Below are positions 16,725 to 26,216 of a DNA stretch of 64,000 nt, piece after piece. The stretch comes from Mycobacterium sp. OTB74 (GTDB lineage Bacteria; Actinomycetota; Actinomycetes; Mycobacteriales; Mycobacteriaceae). Below the pieces are notes generated by a model that searched no databases, was not told the origin of the DNA, and saw only the letters and a program-made list of their open reading frames with translations. The stretch spans positions 81,059 through 145,058 of the forward strand of contig NZ_JARXVD010000018.1 in NCBI RefSeq assembly GCF_029892685.1. Direction: 5' to 3'. A program made the position numbers and the translations under genes. The number at the start of each line of letters is the position of its first letter. Position 1 is the first letter of the stretch.

Positions 16725-18719
16725 GTGTCCAAGCTTTCGACTGCGACGCGACGCCTGGTTCTCGGCCAGCCGTTCCGAAGTGACAAGCTCGCCCACACGC
16801 TGCTACCCAAACGCATCGCACTTCCGGTATTCGCCTCGGATGCGTTGTCGTCGGTCGCCTATGCGCCGGAGGAAATCTTCCTGGTGCTGTCGGTGGCGGG
16901 GCTGAGCGCGTACTCGGTTGCGCCGTGGATCGGCCTCGCGGTTGCGGCGGTGATGCTCATCGTCATCGCCAGCTACCGGCAGAACGTGCACGCGTATCCG
17001 TCTGGCGGTGGCGATTACGAGGTGGTCACCACCAACCTCGGCCACACGGCGGGGTTGACGGTCGCCAGTGCGCTGATGGTCGACTACGTGCTCACGGTGG
17101 CGGTGTCCACGGCCTCGGCGATGTCCAACATCGGTTCGGCCGTGCCGTTCATCGCCCAGCACAAGGTGCTGCTTTCGGTCGCCGCGATCCTGCTGCTGGC
17201 GTCGCTGAACCTGCGCGGGATCCGGGAGTCTGGCACCGCATTCGCAATTCCCACCTACGCCTTCATGATCGGCATGTACATCATGCTGATTTGGGGATTC
17301 ATCCAGATCTTGGTGCTCGGCCACCCATTGCGTGCCGAGTCGGCCGGTTTCAAGCTCAAATCCGAACACGGTGAGGTCATGGGCTTCGCCATGGTGTTCC
17401 TTGTCGCGCGTGCGTTTTCGTCGGGTTGTGCGGCGCTGACCGGTGTGGAGGCGATCAGCAACGGCGTCCCGGCATTCCGGAAACCCAAGTCCCGCAACGC
17501 CGCAACCACACTGCTGATGCTCGGCGTCATCGCGGTGTCCCTGTTCATGGGCATCATCGTGCTGGCCAAGCAGCTCGGCGTGAAAATGGCCGACAGCGTC
17601 GACCAATTGGTGGGCGCACCCGCGGACTATCACCAGAAGACCGTCGTGACCCAGCTGGCTGAAGCGGTGTTCAAAGAGTTTCCGGTCGGCTTGTACGCCA
17701 TCGCCGGTGTCACCGCGCTGATTCTGGTGCTGGCGGCCAACACCGCGTTCAACGGCTTCCCGGTGCTGGGATCGATTCTGGCCCAGGACCGCTACCTGCC
17801 GCGCCAGCTGCACACGCGTGGCGACCGGCTGGCCTTCTCCAACGGAATCCTGTTCCTGGCGTTCGCCGCGATCGCATTCATCGTCGCGTTCAATGCCGAG
17901 GTCACCGCGCTGATCCAGCTGTACATCGTCGGGGTGTTCGTATCGTTCACGCTCAGCCAGATCGGCATGGTGCGGCACTGGACCCGGTTGCTGCGCACCG
18001 AGACTGGCGCCGCCGAGCGTCGGCACATGCAGCGCTCCCGGGTGATCAACACCATCGGCTTCCTGTGCACCGGCGCGGTGCTGTTGGTGGTCATCGTGAC
18101 CAAGTTCCTGGCCGGTGCGTGGATCGCGATTTTGGCCATGAGCATCCTGTTCGTGCTGATGAAGATGATCCACAAGCACTACGACACGGTGGCGCGTGAA
18201 CTGCGGGCCGACACTGCGCCGGACGAGGACGTGGTGTTGCCCAGCCGCAACCACGCGATTGTGTTGATCTCCAATCTGCACCTGCCCACCCTGCGTGCGC
18301 TCGCGTACGCCCGGGCCACGCGGCCCGACGTGCTGGAGGCGCTCACGGTCAGCGTCGACGACGCCGAGACGCGGGAGCTGGTGTACAAGTGGGAGCACAG
18401 CGAGGTCACGGTGCCACTGAAGGTGCTCGCCTCGCCGTACCGCGAAATCACCCGGCCCATCTTGGATTACGTCAAACGCATCACCACCGACTCGGCCCGC
18501 ACCGTGGTGACGGTGTTCATCCCGGAGTACGTGGTCGGGCACTGGTGGGAACACATTCTGCACAACCAGAGCGCGCTGCGGCTCAAGGGCCGGCTGCTGT
18601 TCATCCCGAATGTGATGGTGACTTCGGTTCCGTGGCAACTGAGTTCGTCTGAACGGGTGAAGATGACCCTGTCGCCGGGGTCGGCTCCCGGTGACACCCG
18701 ACGGGGGATCCTCGATTGA
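16725..18719 (+). CDS. APC-family amino acid/K+ permease-like transporter (Rv2690c type)
   Basis: 664 aa. About 12 membrane spans in the first 470 residues follow FASDALSSVAYAPEEIFLVL, the conserved first-helix motif of the APC superfamily. A cytoplasmic C-terminal domain of about 180 residues ends near PGDTRRGILD. The length and motif resemble KUP/KimA-type permeases as well as amino acid permeases, and divergent location from two K+-gating RCK genes fits a cation-linked role. GTG (SKLSTATRR) is chosen; TTG nine bp upstream is the alternative and has a better spaced AAGGGG. The stop overlaps the next start (TTGA). Confidence 0.88.
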   Translation: MSKLSTATRRLVLGQPFRSDKLAHTLLPKRIALPVFASDALSSVAYAPEEIFLVLSVAGLSAYSVAPWIGLAVAAVMLIVIASYRQNVHAYPSGGGDYEVVTTNLGHTAGLTVASALMVDYVLTVAVSTASAMSNIGSAVPFIAQHKVLLSVAAILLLASLNLRGIRESGTAFAIPTYAFMIGMYIMLIWGFIQILVLGHPLRAESAGFKLKSEHGEVMGFAMVFLVARAFSSGCAALTGVEAISNGVPAFRKPKSRNAATTLLMLGVIAVSLFMGIIVLAKQLGVKMADSVDQLVGAPADYHQKTVVTQLAEAVFKEFPVGLYAIAGVTALILVLAANTAFNGFPVLGSILAQDRYLPRQLHTRGDRLAFSNGILFLAFAAIAFIVAFNAEVTALIQLYIVGVFVSFTLSQIGMVRHWTRLLRTETGAAERRHMQRSRVINTIGFLCTGAVLLVVIVTKFLAGAWIAILAMSILFVLMKMIHKHYDTVARELRADTAPDEDVVLPSRNHAIVLISNLHLPTLRALAYARATRPDVLEALTVSVDDAETRELVYKWEHSEVTVPLKVLASPYREITRPILDYVKRITTDSARTVVTVFIPEYVVGHWWEHILHNQSALRLKGRLLFIPNVMVTSVPWQLSSSERVKMTLSPGSAPGDTRRGILD

Positions 18720-19924
18720 CCACGTTGACGCTGACGATCGACGCGCCCGCCAACGGCGGCAGTTGCGTCGCCCGCCACGACGGCCGGGTGATCTTCGTGC
18801 GCCACGCGCTGCCCGGCGAGGTGGTCCGTGCGGAGGTGGTATCAGAGCGCGGATCGTACTGGCACGCAGACGTTGTCGAGGTGTTGCAGCCATCGCCGGA
18901 TCGCGTGGATTCGCTGTGCCCGATCGCCGGGGTGCACGGATCTGGTTGCTGTGACTTGGCTTTCGTCGAACCGACGGCCGGCCGCAGGCTCAAGGGTGAG
19001 GTGGTGGCCAACCAACTGGCCCGCCTGGGCGGGTACCAGTGGGATGGCGGCGCCGCCGAGGAAGTCGGCACTGTGGGGGTGCGCGGTTGGCGCACCCGGG
19101 TGCGGTTGGCGGTCGGGGCCGACGGCCGAGCGGGGTTTCACCGCTATCACAGCGCCGAGTTGGTGACCGACCTGTCGTGTGCGCAGGTGCCCGCCGGCAT
19201 GCTGGCCGACCTGCCGACCCAGCCGCCGGGTGCCGAGCTGCACGTGGTGCTCGACGACGATGGACGCCGCCACGTAGTGCGCTCCGGGCCGCGCGCCACA
19301 GGCGGCAAGTCGGGGAAGCGGGGGACCTCCAAAGCCCCGACCCAAGTGGTGTCCGGCGAGTACGAGTCGGTACAGCGGGTCGGGTCACGGGAGTGGCTGA
19401 TCCCGGTGACCGCATTCTGGCAAGCCCATCGCGATGCCGCGGTGACCTACAGCGCATTGGTCGCCGACTGGGCAGAGCTGTCCGAAGGCCAAACTGCGTG
19501 GGATTTGTACGGTGGCGCAGGCGTTTTCGCCGCGGCATTGGCGGGCTCGGTGGGAGAGTCGGGTCGGGTGCTGACGGTGGACACCTCGCGGGGATCCTCA
19601 CGTGCCGCGCGGGCCGCCCTGGCCGATCTGGCCTGCGTCGACGTGATCACCGATTCGGTACGCCGGGCGCTGGCGGCGCAGCGGGCACCGGCGCAGGTGG
19701 CCGTGTTGGACCCGCCGCGCACCGGCGCCGGACGCGAGGTGATCGATCAGCTGGCGGCCGCGGGCGTCCCGCGCGTAATCCACATCGGCTGTGAAGCCGC
19801 ATCTTTCGCACGGGACATCGGGTTGTATCGCGGGCACGGATACCAGGTGCAGCAGTTGCGGGTGTTCGACTCGTTCCCACTGACCCACCATGTCGAGTGC
19901 GTTGCGCTGCTGACCCACCCCTGA
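18716..19924 (+). CDS. TrmA/RlmD-family class I SAM-dependent RNA methyltransferase
   Basis: 402 aa. An N-terminal TRAM domain (about residues 1-55) is followed by a Cys cluster beginning LCPIAGVHGSGCCDLA, as in the Fe-S-containing uracil-5-methyltransferases. The SAM site is LYGGAGVFAAAL, the catalytic strand VLDPPRTGAG, and the conserved cysteine lies in HIGCEAASFARDI. It should methylate uridine at C5 in tRNA or rRNA; which position is not decidable. TTG is the start, overlapping the transporter stop, with GGGGGAT upstream. Confidence 0.88.
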   Translation: MTTLTLTIDAPANGGSCVARHDGRVIFVRHALPGEVVRAEVVSERGSYWHADVVEVLQPSPDRVDSLCPIAGVHGSGCCDLAFVEPTAGRRLKGEVVANQLARLGGYQWDGGAAEEVGTVGVRGWRTRVRLAVGADGRAGFHRYHSAELVTDLSCAQVPAGMLADLPTQPPGAELHVVLDDDGRRHVVRSGPRATGGKSGKRGTSKAPTQVVSGEYESVQRVGSREWLIPVTAFWQAHRDAAVTYSALVADWAELSEGQTAWDLYGGAGVFAAALAGSVGESGRVLTVDTSRGSSRAARAALADLACVDVITDSVRRALAAQRAPAQVAVLDPPRTGAGREVIDQLAAAGVPRVIHIGCEAASFARDIGLYRGHGYQVQQLRVFDSFPLTHHVECVALLTHP

Positions 19925-20016
19925 GCGCTCGGGGTCGTGTGTCCGCGCGCCGCGGATGACAAGATCGCACTACCTGCCCGGCTCAGAGTCGGGCCCGTCA
20001 GCGTCGGGAGTCGAAG

Positions 20017-21300
20017 ATGAACAGCCGCAACGACCGGCAGCGCCGGCGGCTGCTGACCCGCGGCACCTGGCCTGAAACCCAGCGGTTCGCCGAGATCCTG
20101 CGCAAGGAGACCGTCGGCGGCGTGCTGCTACTGCTGGCCGCCGGTATTGCCATGGTCTGGGCCAATTCGCCTGCCGCCCACATCTATGAGGCGCTGTCCG
20201 AGTTCGCCGTCGGCCCGCAGGCGTGGCATCTGAAATTGAGCCTGTCCCAATGGTCGGCTGACGGATTGCTGGCCATCTTCTTCTTCGTGGTGGGCCTCGA
20301 ACTCAAGCGCGAATTCGTCGCCGGCGACCTGCGTGACCCAGCGCGGGCGGCGCTGCCGATCGCCGCGGCTGTCGGCGGCATGGTGGTACCGGCTGCGATT
20401 TTCGTAGGGGTGAACCTGGCGGCCGGTCACCCCGAGAACCTCGACGGCTGGGCGGTGCCGATCGCCACAGACATCGCGTTCGCGCTGGCAGTGCTGGCCG
20501 TGCTGTCCACGCATCTGCCTACCGCGCTGCGGACCTTCCTGCTGACCCTCGCAGTGGTGGACGACCTGCTGGCGATCATCGTCATCGCCGTCTTCTACAC
20601 CGACCACCTCAACCCGATCATGTTGGCGTTGGCGGTAATTCCCGGGGCACTGTTCGTGCTAGCGGTCCAGCGCGGCGTAGGGCACTGGTGGCTGCTGCTG
20701 CCTCTGGCGGCGACTACGTGGGCGTTGGTGCACGCCAGTGGTGTGCACGCGACGGTGGCCGGGGTTTTGTTGGGTTTCGGGGTGCCGGTGCTGGGGAAGC
20801 ATGCGTCGGCAGAGGCCTTCGAGCATGCGCTGCGGCCGTTGTCCGCCGGCGTGGCGGTACCGGTATTCGCGTTCTTCGCCGCCGGTGTCGGTGTGGGCGG
20901 CTGGTCGGGCCTGGTCTCCACACTGGCCCATCCGGTTACCGCCGGGATTGTGGCCGGGCTGGTGTTGGGCAAGCCGGTCGGTGTGTTCAGCACCACATTC
21001 CTGCTGGCCCGGTTCACCGGCGCCGAGCTCGACGAGGACCTCAGCTGGCTGGACGTGGCGGGCGTGGCGTTGCTGGCCGGCATCGGCTTCACCGTCTCGC
21101 TGTTGATCGGTGAGCTCGCATTCGGCATTGGCGCTGCGGACAGCGTCGACACCAAGGTCGGTGTGCTGACCGGTTCCGTGGTTGCTGGCGTGCTGGCGGC
21201 CGTGGTGCTGGCGACGCGCAACGCTGCGTACCGCCGCATTCATCAGCGCGAGACGCTCGACGCCGACGACGACGGTGTGCCGGACATCTTTCAGCCGTGA
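20017..21300 (+). CDS. nhaA: Na+/H+ antiporter NhaA
   Basis: 427 aa, 11-12 membrane spans. It exports Na+ in exchange for protons at alkaline pH or high salt. The family's paired aspartates are visible in TLAVVDDLLAIIVIAVFY, together with ATDIAFALAVLAVL and LKREFVAGDLRDP. A charged N-terminal segment of about 25 residues and a tail ending DADDDGVPDIFQP flank the core. GGGAG lies before the ATG. At this position M. tuberculosis has different genes, so this is a lineage-specific insertion in the core order (from memory of that genome). Confidence 0.94.
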   Translation: MNSRNDRQRRRLLTRGTWPETQRFAEILRKETVGGVLLLLAAGIAMVWANSPAAHIYEALSEFAVGPQAWHLKLSLSQWSADGLLAIFFFVVGLELKREFVAGDLRDPARAALPIAAAVGGMVVPAAIFVGVNLAAGHPENLDGWAVPIATDIAFALAVLAVLSTHLPTALRTFLLTLAVVDDLLAIIVIAVFYTDHLNPIMLALAVIPGALFVLAVQRGVGHWWLLLPLAATTWALVHASGVHATVAGVLLGFGVPVLGKHASAEAFEHALRPLSAGVAVPVFAFFAAGVGVGGWSGLVSTLAHPVTAGIVAGLVLGKPVGVFSTTFLLARFTGAELDEDLSWLDVAGVALLAGIGFTVSLLIGELAFGIGAADSVDTKVGVLTGSVVAGVLAAVVLATRNAAYRRIHQRETLDADDDGVPDIFQP

Positions 21301-21324
21301 GCGGTGGCCCCCTTAACGGGTGCG

Positions 21325-21330
21325 TAGACT
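21325..21330 (+). promoter_or_regulatory. -10 element of dxs
   Basis: TAGACT ends 6 bp before the dxs ATG, the spacing expected for a leaderless transcript. A weak CAGG just before the ATG leaves a leadered message possible. Confidence 0.4.
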
Positions 21331-21336
21331 GTCAGG

Positions 21337-23232
21337 ATGCTTGAACAGGTCCGCGGCCCCGCTGATCTGGCGCACCTATCGCAGCCACAGCTGACCGAAC
21401 TCGCCGCCGAAATCCGGGAGTTCCTGGTCCACAAGGTCGCCGCTACGGGTGGGCATCTGGGCCCCAACCTGGGGGTCGTCGAACTGACGCTTGCGCTGCA
21501 CCGCGTCTTCGACTCACCGCACGATCCGATCATCTTCGATACCGGGCATCAGGCCTATGTGCACAAGATGCTGACCGGCCGGTGCTCGGACTTCGACAAC
21601 TTGCGCATGAAGGACGGGCTGTCGGGCTACCCGTCGCGTGCGGAGAGTGAGCACGACTGGGTCGAGTCCAGCCATGCCAGCACCGCGCTGTCCTACGCCG
21701 ACGGGCTGGCCAAGGCTTTTGAGCTGTCGGGTTACCGCAACCGGCACGTGGTGGCGGTCGTCGGCGACGGTGCGCTGACCGGCGGCATGTGCTGGGAGGC
21801 GCTGAACAACATCGCCGCCGCCAACAGGCCCATCGTCATCGTGGTCAACGACAACGGCCGCAGCTACGCGCCGACCATCGGCGGGCTGGCCGACCATTTC
21901 GCGGCACTGCGCCTACAGCCTGCCTACGAGAAGGCCCTCGAACGCGGCAAGAACGCCCTGCGCGGCATGCCGGTCGTCGGCGAGTTCTGCTACCACTGCG
22001 TGCACAGCATCAAGGCGGGCATCAAGGACGCGCTGGCTCCGCAGGCGCTTTTCACAGACCTGGGCCTGAAGTACGTCGGGCCCATCGACGGCCACGACGA
22101 GCATGCGGTGGAGGCGGCGTTGCGGCACGCCCGTGGCTTCAATGCGCCGGTGATCGTCCACGTGGTCACCCGCAAGGGCATGGGCTACGGTCCGGCGGAG
22201 AACGACGAAGCCGAGCAGATGCATTCGACCGGCATCATCGACCCGCACACCGGGCGGGCCACCTCCAAGTCCGCCCCGGGCTGGACGTCGGTGTTCTCTG
22301 ACGAGCTGATCAAGCAGGCTGAGACGCGACGGGACATCGTCGCGATCACCGCCGCCATGCCGGGCCCGACCGGTTTGTCGGCATTCCGGCAGCGGTTCCC
22401 GGACCGGTTCTTCGATGTCGGTATCGCCGAGCAGCATGCGATGACCTCGGCGGCCGGCCTTGCCATGGGTGGCATGCACCCGGTGGTCGCCATCTACTCG
22501 ACGTTCCTGAACCGCGCATTCGACCAGATCATGATGGACGTGGCGCTGCACAAGCTGCCGGTCACCATGGTGCTGGACCGGGCTGGTGTAACCGGTAACG
22601 ACGGCGCCAGCCACAACGGTGTGTGGGACATGTCGATGCTGGGCATCGTGCCGGGTATTCGGGTGGCGGCACCGCGTGACGCGTCGCGGCTGCGTGAGGA
22701 ACTCGGCGAGGCCCTGGCCGTCACTGAGGGACCGACCGCTGTCCGGTTCCCGAAAGGCGCTGTCGGCGAAGATATTCCGGCTTTGCGACGGGTGGGTGAC
22801 ATCGATATCCTGGCGGTGCCCGGGGACAGCCTGCCTGACGATGTGCTGCTGGTGGCAGTCGGGTCGTTCGCCACGATGGGCCTAGCGGTGGCCGAGCGGT
22901 TGTGCAAGCAGGGCATCGGCGTGACGGTGGTGGACCCGCGGTGGGTGCTGCCCGTTCCGGCGGCCCTTGCCGATCTGGCCCGTGCCCACAAGTTGGTGGT
23001 CACGCTGGAGGACAACGGGGTAGCCGGCGGTATCGGTTCTGCGGTGTCGGCATCGCTGCGCGGCAACGAGATTGACGTACCGTGCCGCGATGTCGGTGTG
23101 CCGCAAGAGTTTCAGGGGCACGCCACCCGCGGCGAGGTGTTGGCGTCCATCGGCCTGACAGATCAGGACGTGGCCCGGCAGGTGACCGGCTGGGTGGCCG
23201 CGCTGGGCAGCACGGTCGAGGTTTCTCCCTAG
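21337..23232 (+). CDS. dxs: 1-deoxy-D-xylulose-5-phosphate synthase
   Basis: 631 aa. It condenses pyruvate and glyceraldehyde-3-phosphate with thiamine diphosphate, the first step of the MEP route to isopentenyl diphosphate, hence menaquinone and decaprenyl phosphate. The ThDP-binding GDGALTGGMCWEALNN, the N-terminal GGHLGPNLG histidine, and the transketolase-type central domain IAEQHAMTSAAGLA are present. The C-terminal transketolase fold is complete. Neighbouring nhaA is 36 bp upstream with a probable separate promoter. Decaprenyl phosphate made downstream of this pathway carries the arabinose donor used by AftC elsewhere in the window. Confidence 0.97.
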   Translation: MLEQVRGPADLAHLSQPQLTELAAEIREFLVHKVAATGGHLGPNLGVVELTLALHRVFDSPHDPIIFDTGHQAYVHKMLTGRCSDFDNLRMKDGLSGYPSRAESEHDWVESSHASTALSYADGLAKAFELSGYRNRHVVAVVGDGALTGGMCWEALNNIAAANRPIVIVVNDNGRSYAPTIGGLADHFAALRLQPAYEKALERGKNALRGMPVVGEFCYHCVHSIKAGIKDALAPQALFTDLGLKYVGPIDGHDEHAVEAALRHARGFNAPVIVHVVTRKGMGYGPAENDEAEQMHSTGIIDPHTGRATSKSAPGWTSVFSDELIKQAETRRDIVAITAAMPGPTGLSAFRQRFPDRFFDVGIAEQHAMTSAAGLAMGGMHPVVAIYSTFLNRAFDQIMMDVALHKLPVTMVLDRAGVTGNDGASHNGVWDMSMLGIVPGIRVAAPRDASRLREELGEALAVTEGPTAVRFPKGAVGEDIPALRRVGDIDILAVPGDSLPDDVLLVAVGSFATMGLAVAERLCKQGIGVTVVDPRWVLPVPAALADLARAHKLVVTLEDNGVAGGIGSAVSASLRGNEIDVPCRDVGVPQEFQGHATRGEVLASIGLTDQDVARQVTGWVAALGSTVEVSP

Positions 23233-23361
23233 AATGCTTCGCAGCGACCGCAGAATGATGGCCGCGCGCCGGCACCGAAAGCCCGGCCGCGCTGACTCTG
23301 CCGCGGCGGCTTGGGTCACTGGCAGTTTCGCGCTGTAGGCGCAGGGTGACCGCCTTCGGAA

Positions 23362-23367
23362 TAGGCT
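23362..23367 (+). promoter_or_regulatory. -10 element of the alpha/beta hydrolase gene
   Basis: TAGGCT, then 7 bp, then ATG. The geometry is that of a leaderless mycobacterial transcript; no purine-rich ribosome site precedes the ATG. Confidence 0.5.
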
Positions 23368-23374
23368 TGGGCCC

Positions 23375-24283
23375 ATGCACGCCGAACTCGAGGCATGGAA
23401 GTCCGCTGGCCAGTACTTCGACTACCTCGGATTCCAGATCTTCTACCGCCAGGACGGCCCTCCCCTGGGAACCGCACCGGTCCTGCTGCTGATCCACGGT
23501 TATCCGTTCAATTCATGGGACTGGGCGTTGATCTGGCAGACCATCACGCAGCGGTTCACCGTGATCGCCCCCGACATGATCGGCATGGGGTTCTCGGATA
23601 AGCCGGTTGTCTACCAGTACTCGGTGCCCGACCACGCCGACATGCACGAGGCGCTGGTAGCCCACCTCGGAGTTGAGAAGACGCACATCCTGGCCCATGA
23701 CCTTGGTGACTCAGTCGGCCAGGAACTGTTGGCCCGCAACCAATTCGGCGATCCGTCGTACGGCAAGCTCCAGATCGAGTCGATCACCTGGCTCAACGGC
23801 GGCATGTTCAACGAGGCCTACACCCCGCGGCTGCTGCAGAAGGTGATGTCACGAACTCCGTTGGGCACGATCATGAGTCCGCTGCAGGGCGGCACGCTGG
23901 CGCGCCGCCTGGCGGACCCGACCATCAACGAGTTGTTCGGCGTCAACACCAAACCGTCGCAGGCCATGATGGACAAGTTCCATCAGATCCTGGACTACAA
24001 CGACGGCAAGCGGATAATGCACAAGGTCGGCGAATTCATCAACGACCGCTACATCTTTCGCAATCGCTGGGTGCGGGCCATGCGGGAAACCACGATTCCC
24101 ATGCGGTTGATCGACGGCCCGTCCGACCCGAACTCCGGTGCACACATGGCGGCCCGCTACCGCGAGGTCATTCCGAACCCGGACGTGGTGATGCTGGCCG
24201 ACGACATCGCGCACTGGCCACAGATCGAGGTGCCCGAAGCGGTGCTGGCGGCGTTCGAGGAGTTCGTGACGCCGCTGCTGTGA
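23375..24283 (+). CDS. Alpha/beta hydrolase with Asp nucleophile (haloalkane dehalogenase/epoxide hydrolase-like)
   Basis: 302 aa. The oxyanion motif LLLIHGYPFNSWDW and the nucleophile elbow LAHDLGDSVGQ place Asp (residue about 109) rather than Ser as nucleophile, as in haloalkane dehalogenases, epoxide hydrolases and the MEST-like group. A cap domain (about 150-230) and a late His in DIAHWPQIEVPE complete the expected triad region. The substrate is unknown. It converges on the RNase D gene, 7 bp apart, and stands alone after dxs. Confidence 0.8.
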   Translation: MHAELEAWKSAGQYFDYLGFQIFYRQDGPPLGTAPVLLLIHGYPFNSWDWALIWQTITQRFTVIAPDMIGMGFSDKPVVYQYSVPDHADMHEALVAHLGVEKTHILAHDLGDSVGQELLARNQFGDPSYGKLQIESITWLNGGMFNEAYTPRLLQKVMSRTPLGTIMSPLQGGTLARRLADPTINELFGVNTKPSQAMMDKFHQILDYNDGKRIMHKVGEFINDRYIFRNRWVRAMRETTIPMRLIDGPSDPNSGAHMAARYREVIPNPDVVMLADDIAHWPQIEVPEAVLAAFEEFVTPLL

Positions 24284-24290
24284 CTCGTGG

Positions 24291-25532
24291 TCAGTGTTCC
24301 TCGAGTGCCTCGGACAGCACCGGATCGCACAACTCCCGCTGCCAAGGGCGGGCGCCAGAGGACTCCAGAAATGAATCGACGCTCGCCGCGACATCAGAAA
24401 CCGGTTGCCAGTCCCAGCACAACCGCCGCACGGTGTCCGGCGTCACCAGATTCTCCGTCGGCACCGAAACCCGTTCGGACAGTTCGGCGAGCCCGCCGCG
24501 GCATGCTTCCAGCCGCTCAAAGGCCTCGGGCTTGCGCCGTGACCAACGTGCAGGTGGCGGTAGCCCGTTGGACGGTTCGTTCGCCGGCGGCTCGGCGACC
24601 CGGGCCCTGGCCAGTGCATCGAGCCACACCTGAGCGCTGCGTTTTTGTCGCGATCCGCCGAAAACCGGTAGTGCCGTGAGCTTTTCGATGGTATAGGGGT
24701 TGGCTACCGCCGCCGCAATGATGGCCGAGTCGGGCAGAATGCGCCCCGGAGCGATGTCTCGGCGCTGCGCGATCACGTCACGGGTCTGCCACAGTTCGCG
24801 TACCGCGGCCAACGCCCGACCGTCGCGTACCTTGTGAATACCGGAGGTGCGCCGCCACCGATCCCGTCGGGTCGGTGGCGCAACATATGTGCGTAGGTGC
24901 TCGAATTCCTGCGCCGCCCAATCGCTTTTGCCCTGTGACTCCAGCTCGGCGGCGACCGCCGCCCGCAGTTCCAGCAGCACTTCGACATCCAGCGCGGCGT
25001 AATTCAGCCAATCCTCCGGCAGCGGCCGTTTGGACCAGTCCGCCGCCCCATGGCCCTTTTTCAGGCCCAGCCCGAGCAGTCGTTGCACCATGGCGGCCAG
25101 GTTCACGCGGTCAAAACCGGCCAGCCGCCCGGCCAGTTCGGTGTCGTAGAGAGAAGGCGGTGTCATACCCAGCTCGGCCAAGCACGGCAGATCCTGATCC
25201 GCGGCATGCAGGATCCACTCAGCAGAGCCAAGTACCGCGGCCACCGGCGCAAGTGCGGTAAGGGGATCGATGCCGTGACTGACCGGATCGATCAGCACTG
25301 TGCCTGCGCCGGCCCGGCGAATTTGCACCAGGTAGGCCCGGTTTGAGTACCGGAAACCCGACGCGCGCTCCGCATCGATCGCGAACGCCCCGTGCCCGGA
25401 GGCTAGAAGCTCTGCAGCACTGATGATTTCGCTGGCATACACCGAGACTGCAGGCACACCTTCGGCAGGCGCCGGCAGGGGAGTCACCTCGGGGTCGGTC
25501 TCGGCGGTCCCGTCGGAATCAACGTCAGTCAT
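24291..25532 (-). CDS. Ribonuclease D-like 3'-5' exonuclease with HRDC domain (Rv2681 type)
   Basis: 413 aa. The DEDDy exonuclease domain spans about residues 40-230. Exo I is FAIDAERASGFRY, exo II is AADQDLPCLAEL and exo III is WLNYAALDVEVLLELR, with the Tyr of the DEDDy class. An HRDC domain follows (about 245-330), containing LWQTRDVIAQRRDIAPGRILPD. It trims 3' ends of tRNA and other stable RNAs. It starts 4 bp after the DUF3000 stop, so the two are co-transcribed, an arrangement conserved in actinobacteria. Confidence 0.9.
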   Translation of the reverse strand: MTDVDSDGTAETDPEVTPLPAPAEGVPAVSVYASEIISAAELLASGHGAFAIDAERASGFRYSNRAYLVQIRRAGAGTVLIDPVSHGIDPLTALAPVAAVLGSAEWILHAADQDLPCLAELGMTPPSLYDTELAGRLAGFDRVNLAAMVQRLLGLGLKKGHGAADWSKRPLPEDWLNYAALDVEVLLELRAAVAAELESQGKSDWAAQEFEHLRTYVAPPTRRDRWRRTSGIHKVRDGRALAAVRELWQTRDVIAQRRDIAPGRILPDSAIIAAAVANPYTIEKLTALPVFGGSRQKRSAQVWLDALARARVAEPPANEPSNGLPPPARWSRRKPEAFERLEACRGGLAELSERVSVPTENLVTPDTVRRLCWDWQPVSDVAASVDSFLESSGARPWQRELCDPVLSEALEEH

Positions 25533-25536
25533 GCGG

Positions 25537-26118
25537 TTATGCGCGAGTGCGCGAACTCAGATCCGTCACCCCGGCCGGCGGCAGCCCGGCGGCATGCTCG
25601 AGCACCTCACAGAACGCCTGCACGTGCGGACCCAGTTCTAGCGAGGTGGCGGTCCACGACGCCCGCAACTCCAGCTGGTGCGCCCGAGGCGGGCCGGAAA
25701 TATCGCCGTAGCGCACCGAGGTGGTGGCGGTAACGGTGCCGCCGAGCGCGGTAAGGCCGTCAGCATGCGAATCCAGCGCCTCGACCAGCCAGCTCCAGGC
25801 CACCTCGGGCAGCAGCGGGTCGACGGCTTCGGTGGCGTCCAAATCGGCCTGGATGTAGGCCACCAGGCGCATAGTGCCATCCCACGCGTCGGCGCCCTCG
25901 GGGTCGTGCAGCAGGATCAGCCGCCCGAAGGCGTCACCGTCGGAGCGCTCCGGGACGACTTCGGCATCGGGATGGCGTACTTCGGCGCCCAGTGCGTAGC
26001 TGAAGGGCGCCAGTCGCTGCGGTGGACGGATCGGGCCGAGTTCGATCTCCTGGCGCACCGTGGCAGCGTTCATCGCCGCCACAGCGGTTCGGAACTGGGC
26101 CGGTTCGGCGGAGGTCAC
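25537..26118 (-). CDS. DUF3000 protein (Rv2680 type)
   Basis: 193 aa. The full domain is visible from AAMNAATVRQEIELGPIRPP through GRLILLHDPEGADAWDGTMR to SWLVEALDSHADGLTALGGT. Soluble, no cysteine-based motifs, function unknown; it is actinobacteria-specific and paired with RNase D. GTG (TSAEPAQ) is chosen because the longer frame extends into the hemE region and an appropriately spaced -10 lies 7 bp upstream. Divergent from hemE with about 100 bp between starts. Confidence 0.87.
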   Translation of the reverse strand: MTSAEPAQFRTAVAAMNAATVRQEIELGPIRPPQRLAPFSYALGAEVRHPDAEVVPERSDGDAFGRLILLHDPEGADAWDGTMRLVAYIQADLDATEAVDPLLPEVAWSWLVEALDSHADGLTALGGTVTATTSVRYGDISGPPRAHQLELRASWTATSLELGPHVQAFCEVLEHAAGLPPAGVTDLSSRTRA

Positions 26119-26125
26119 CTTGTGG

Positions 26126-26131
26126 ACGCTA
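26126..26131 (-). promoter_or_regulatory. -10 element of the DUF3000-RNase D operon
   Basis: TAGCGT on the minus strand, 7 bp before the GTG start, consistent with a leaderless message. Confidence 0.4.
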
Positions 26132-26216
26132 GCTGATATGACGGGAGGCGGAAGCAGGCGCGCCGATAGGCATATATTTGGGCCAGTCCGGCAGAATATA
26201 GGTCGCAGATCGGGGC

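Noticed and set aside
16803..18893. 696-codon minus-strand ORF opposite the APC transporter
   Set aside because: Arg/His/Gln-rich antisense of membrane-helix codons; no domain, and it overlaps the whole transporter and part of the methyltransferase.
23233..23374. Terminator or RNA gene between dxs and the hydrolase
   Set aside because: The GC-rich inverted segment is imperfect and no tRNA or other RNA fold could be built by eye.
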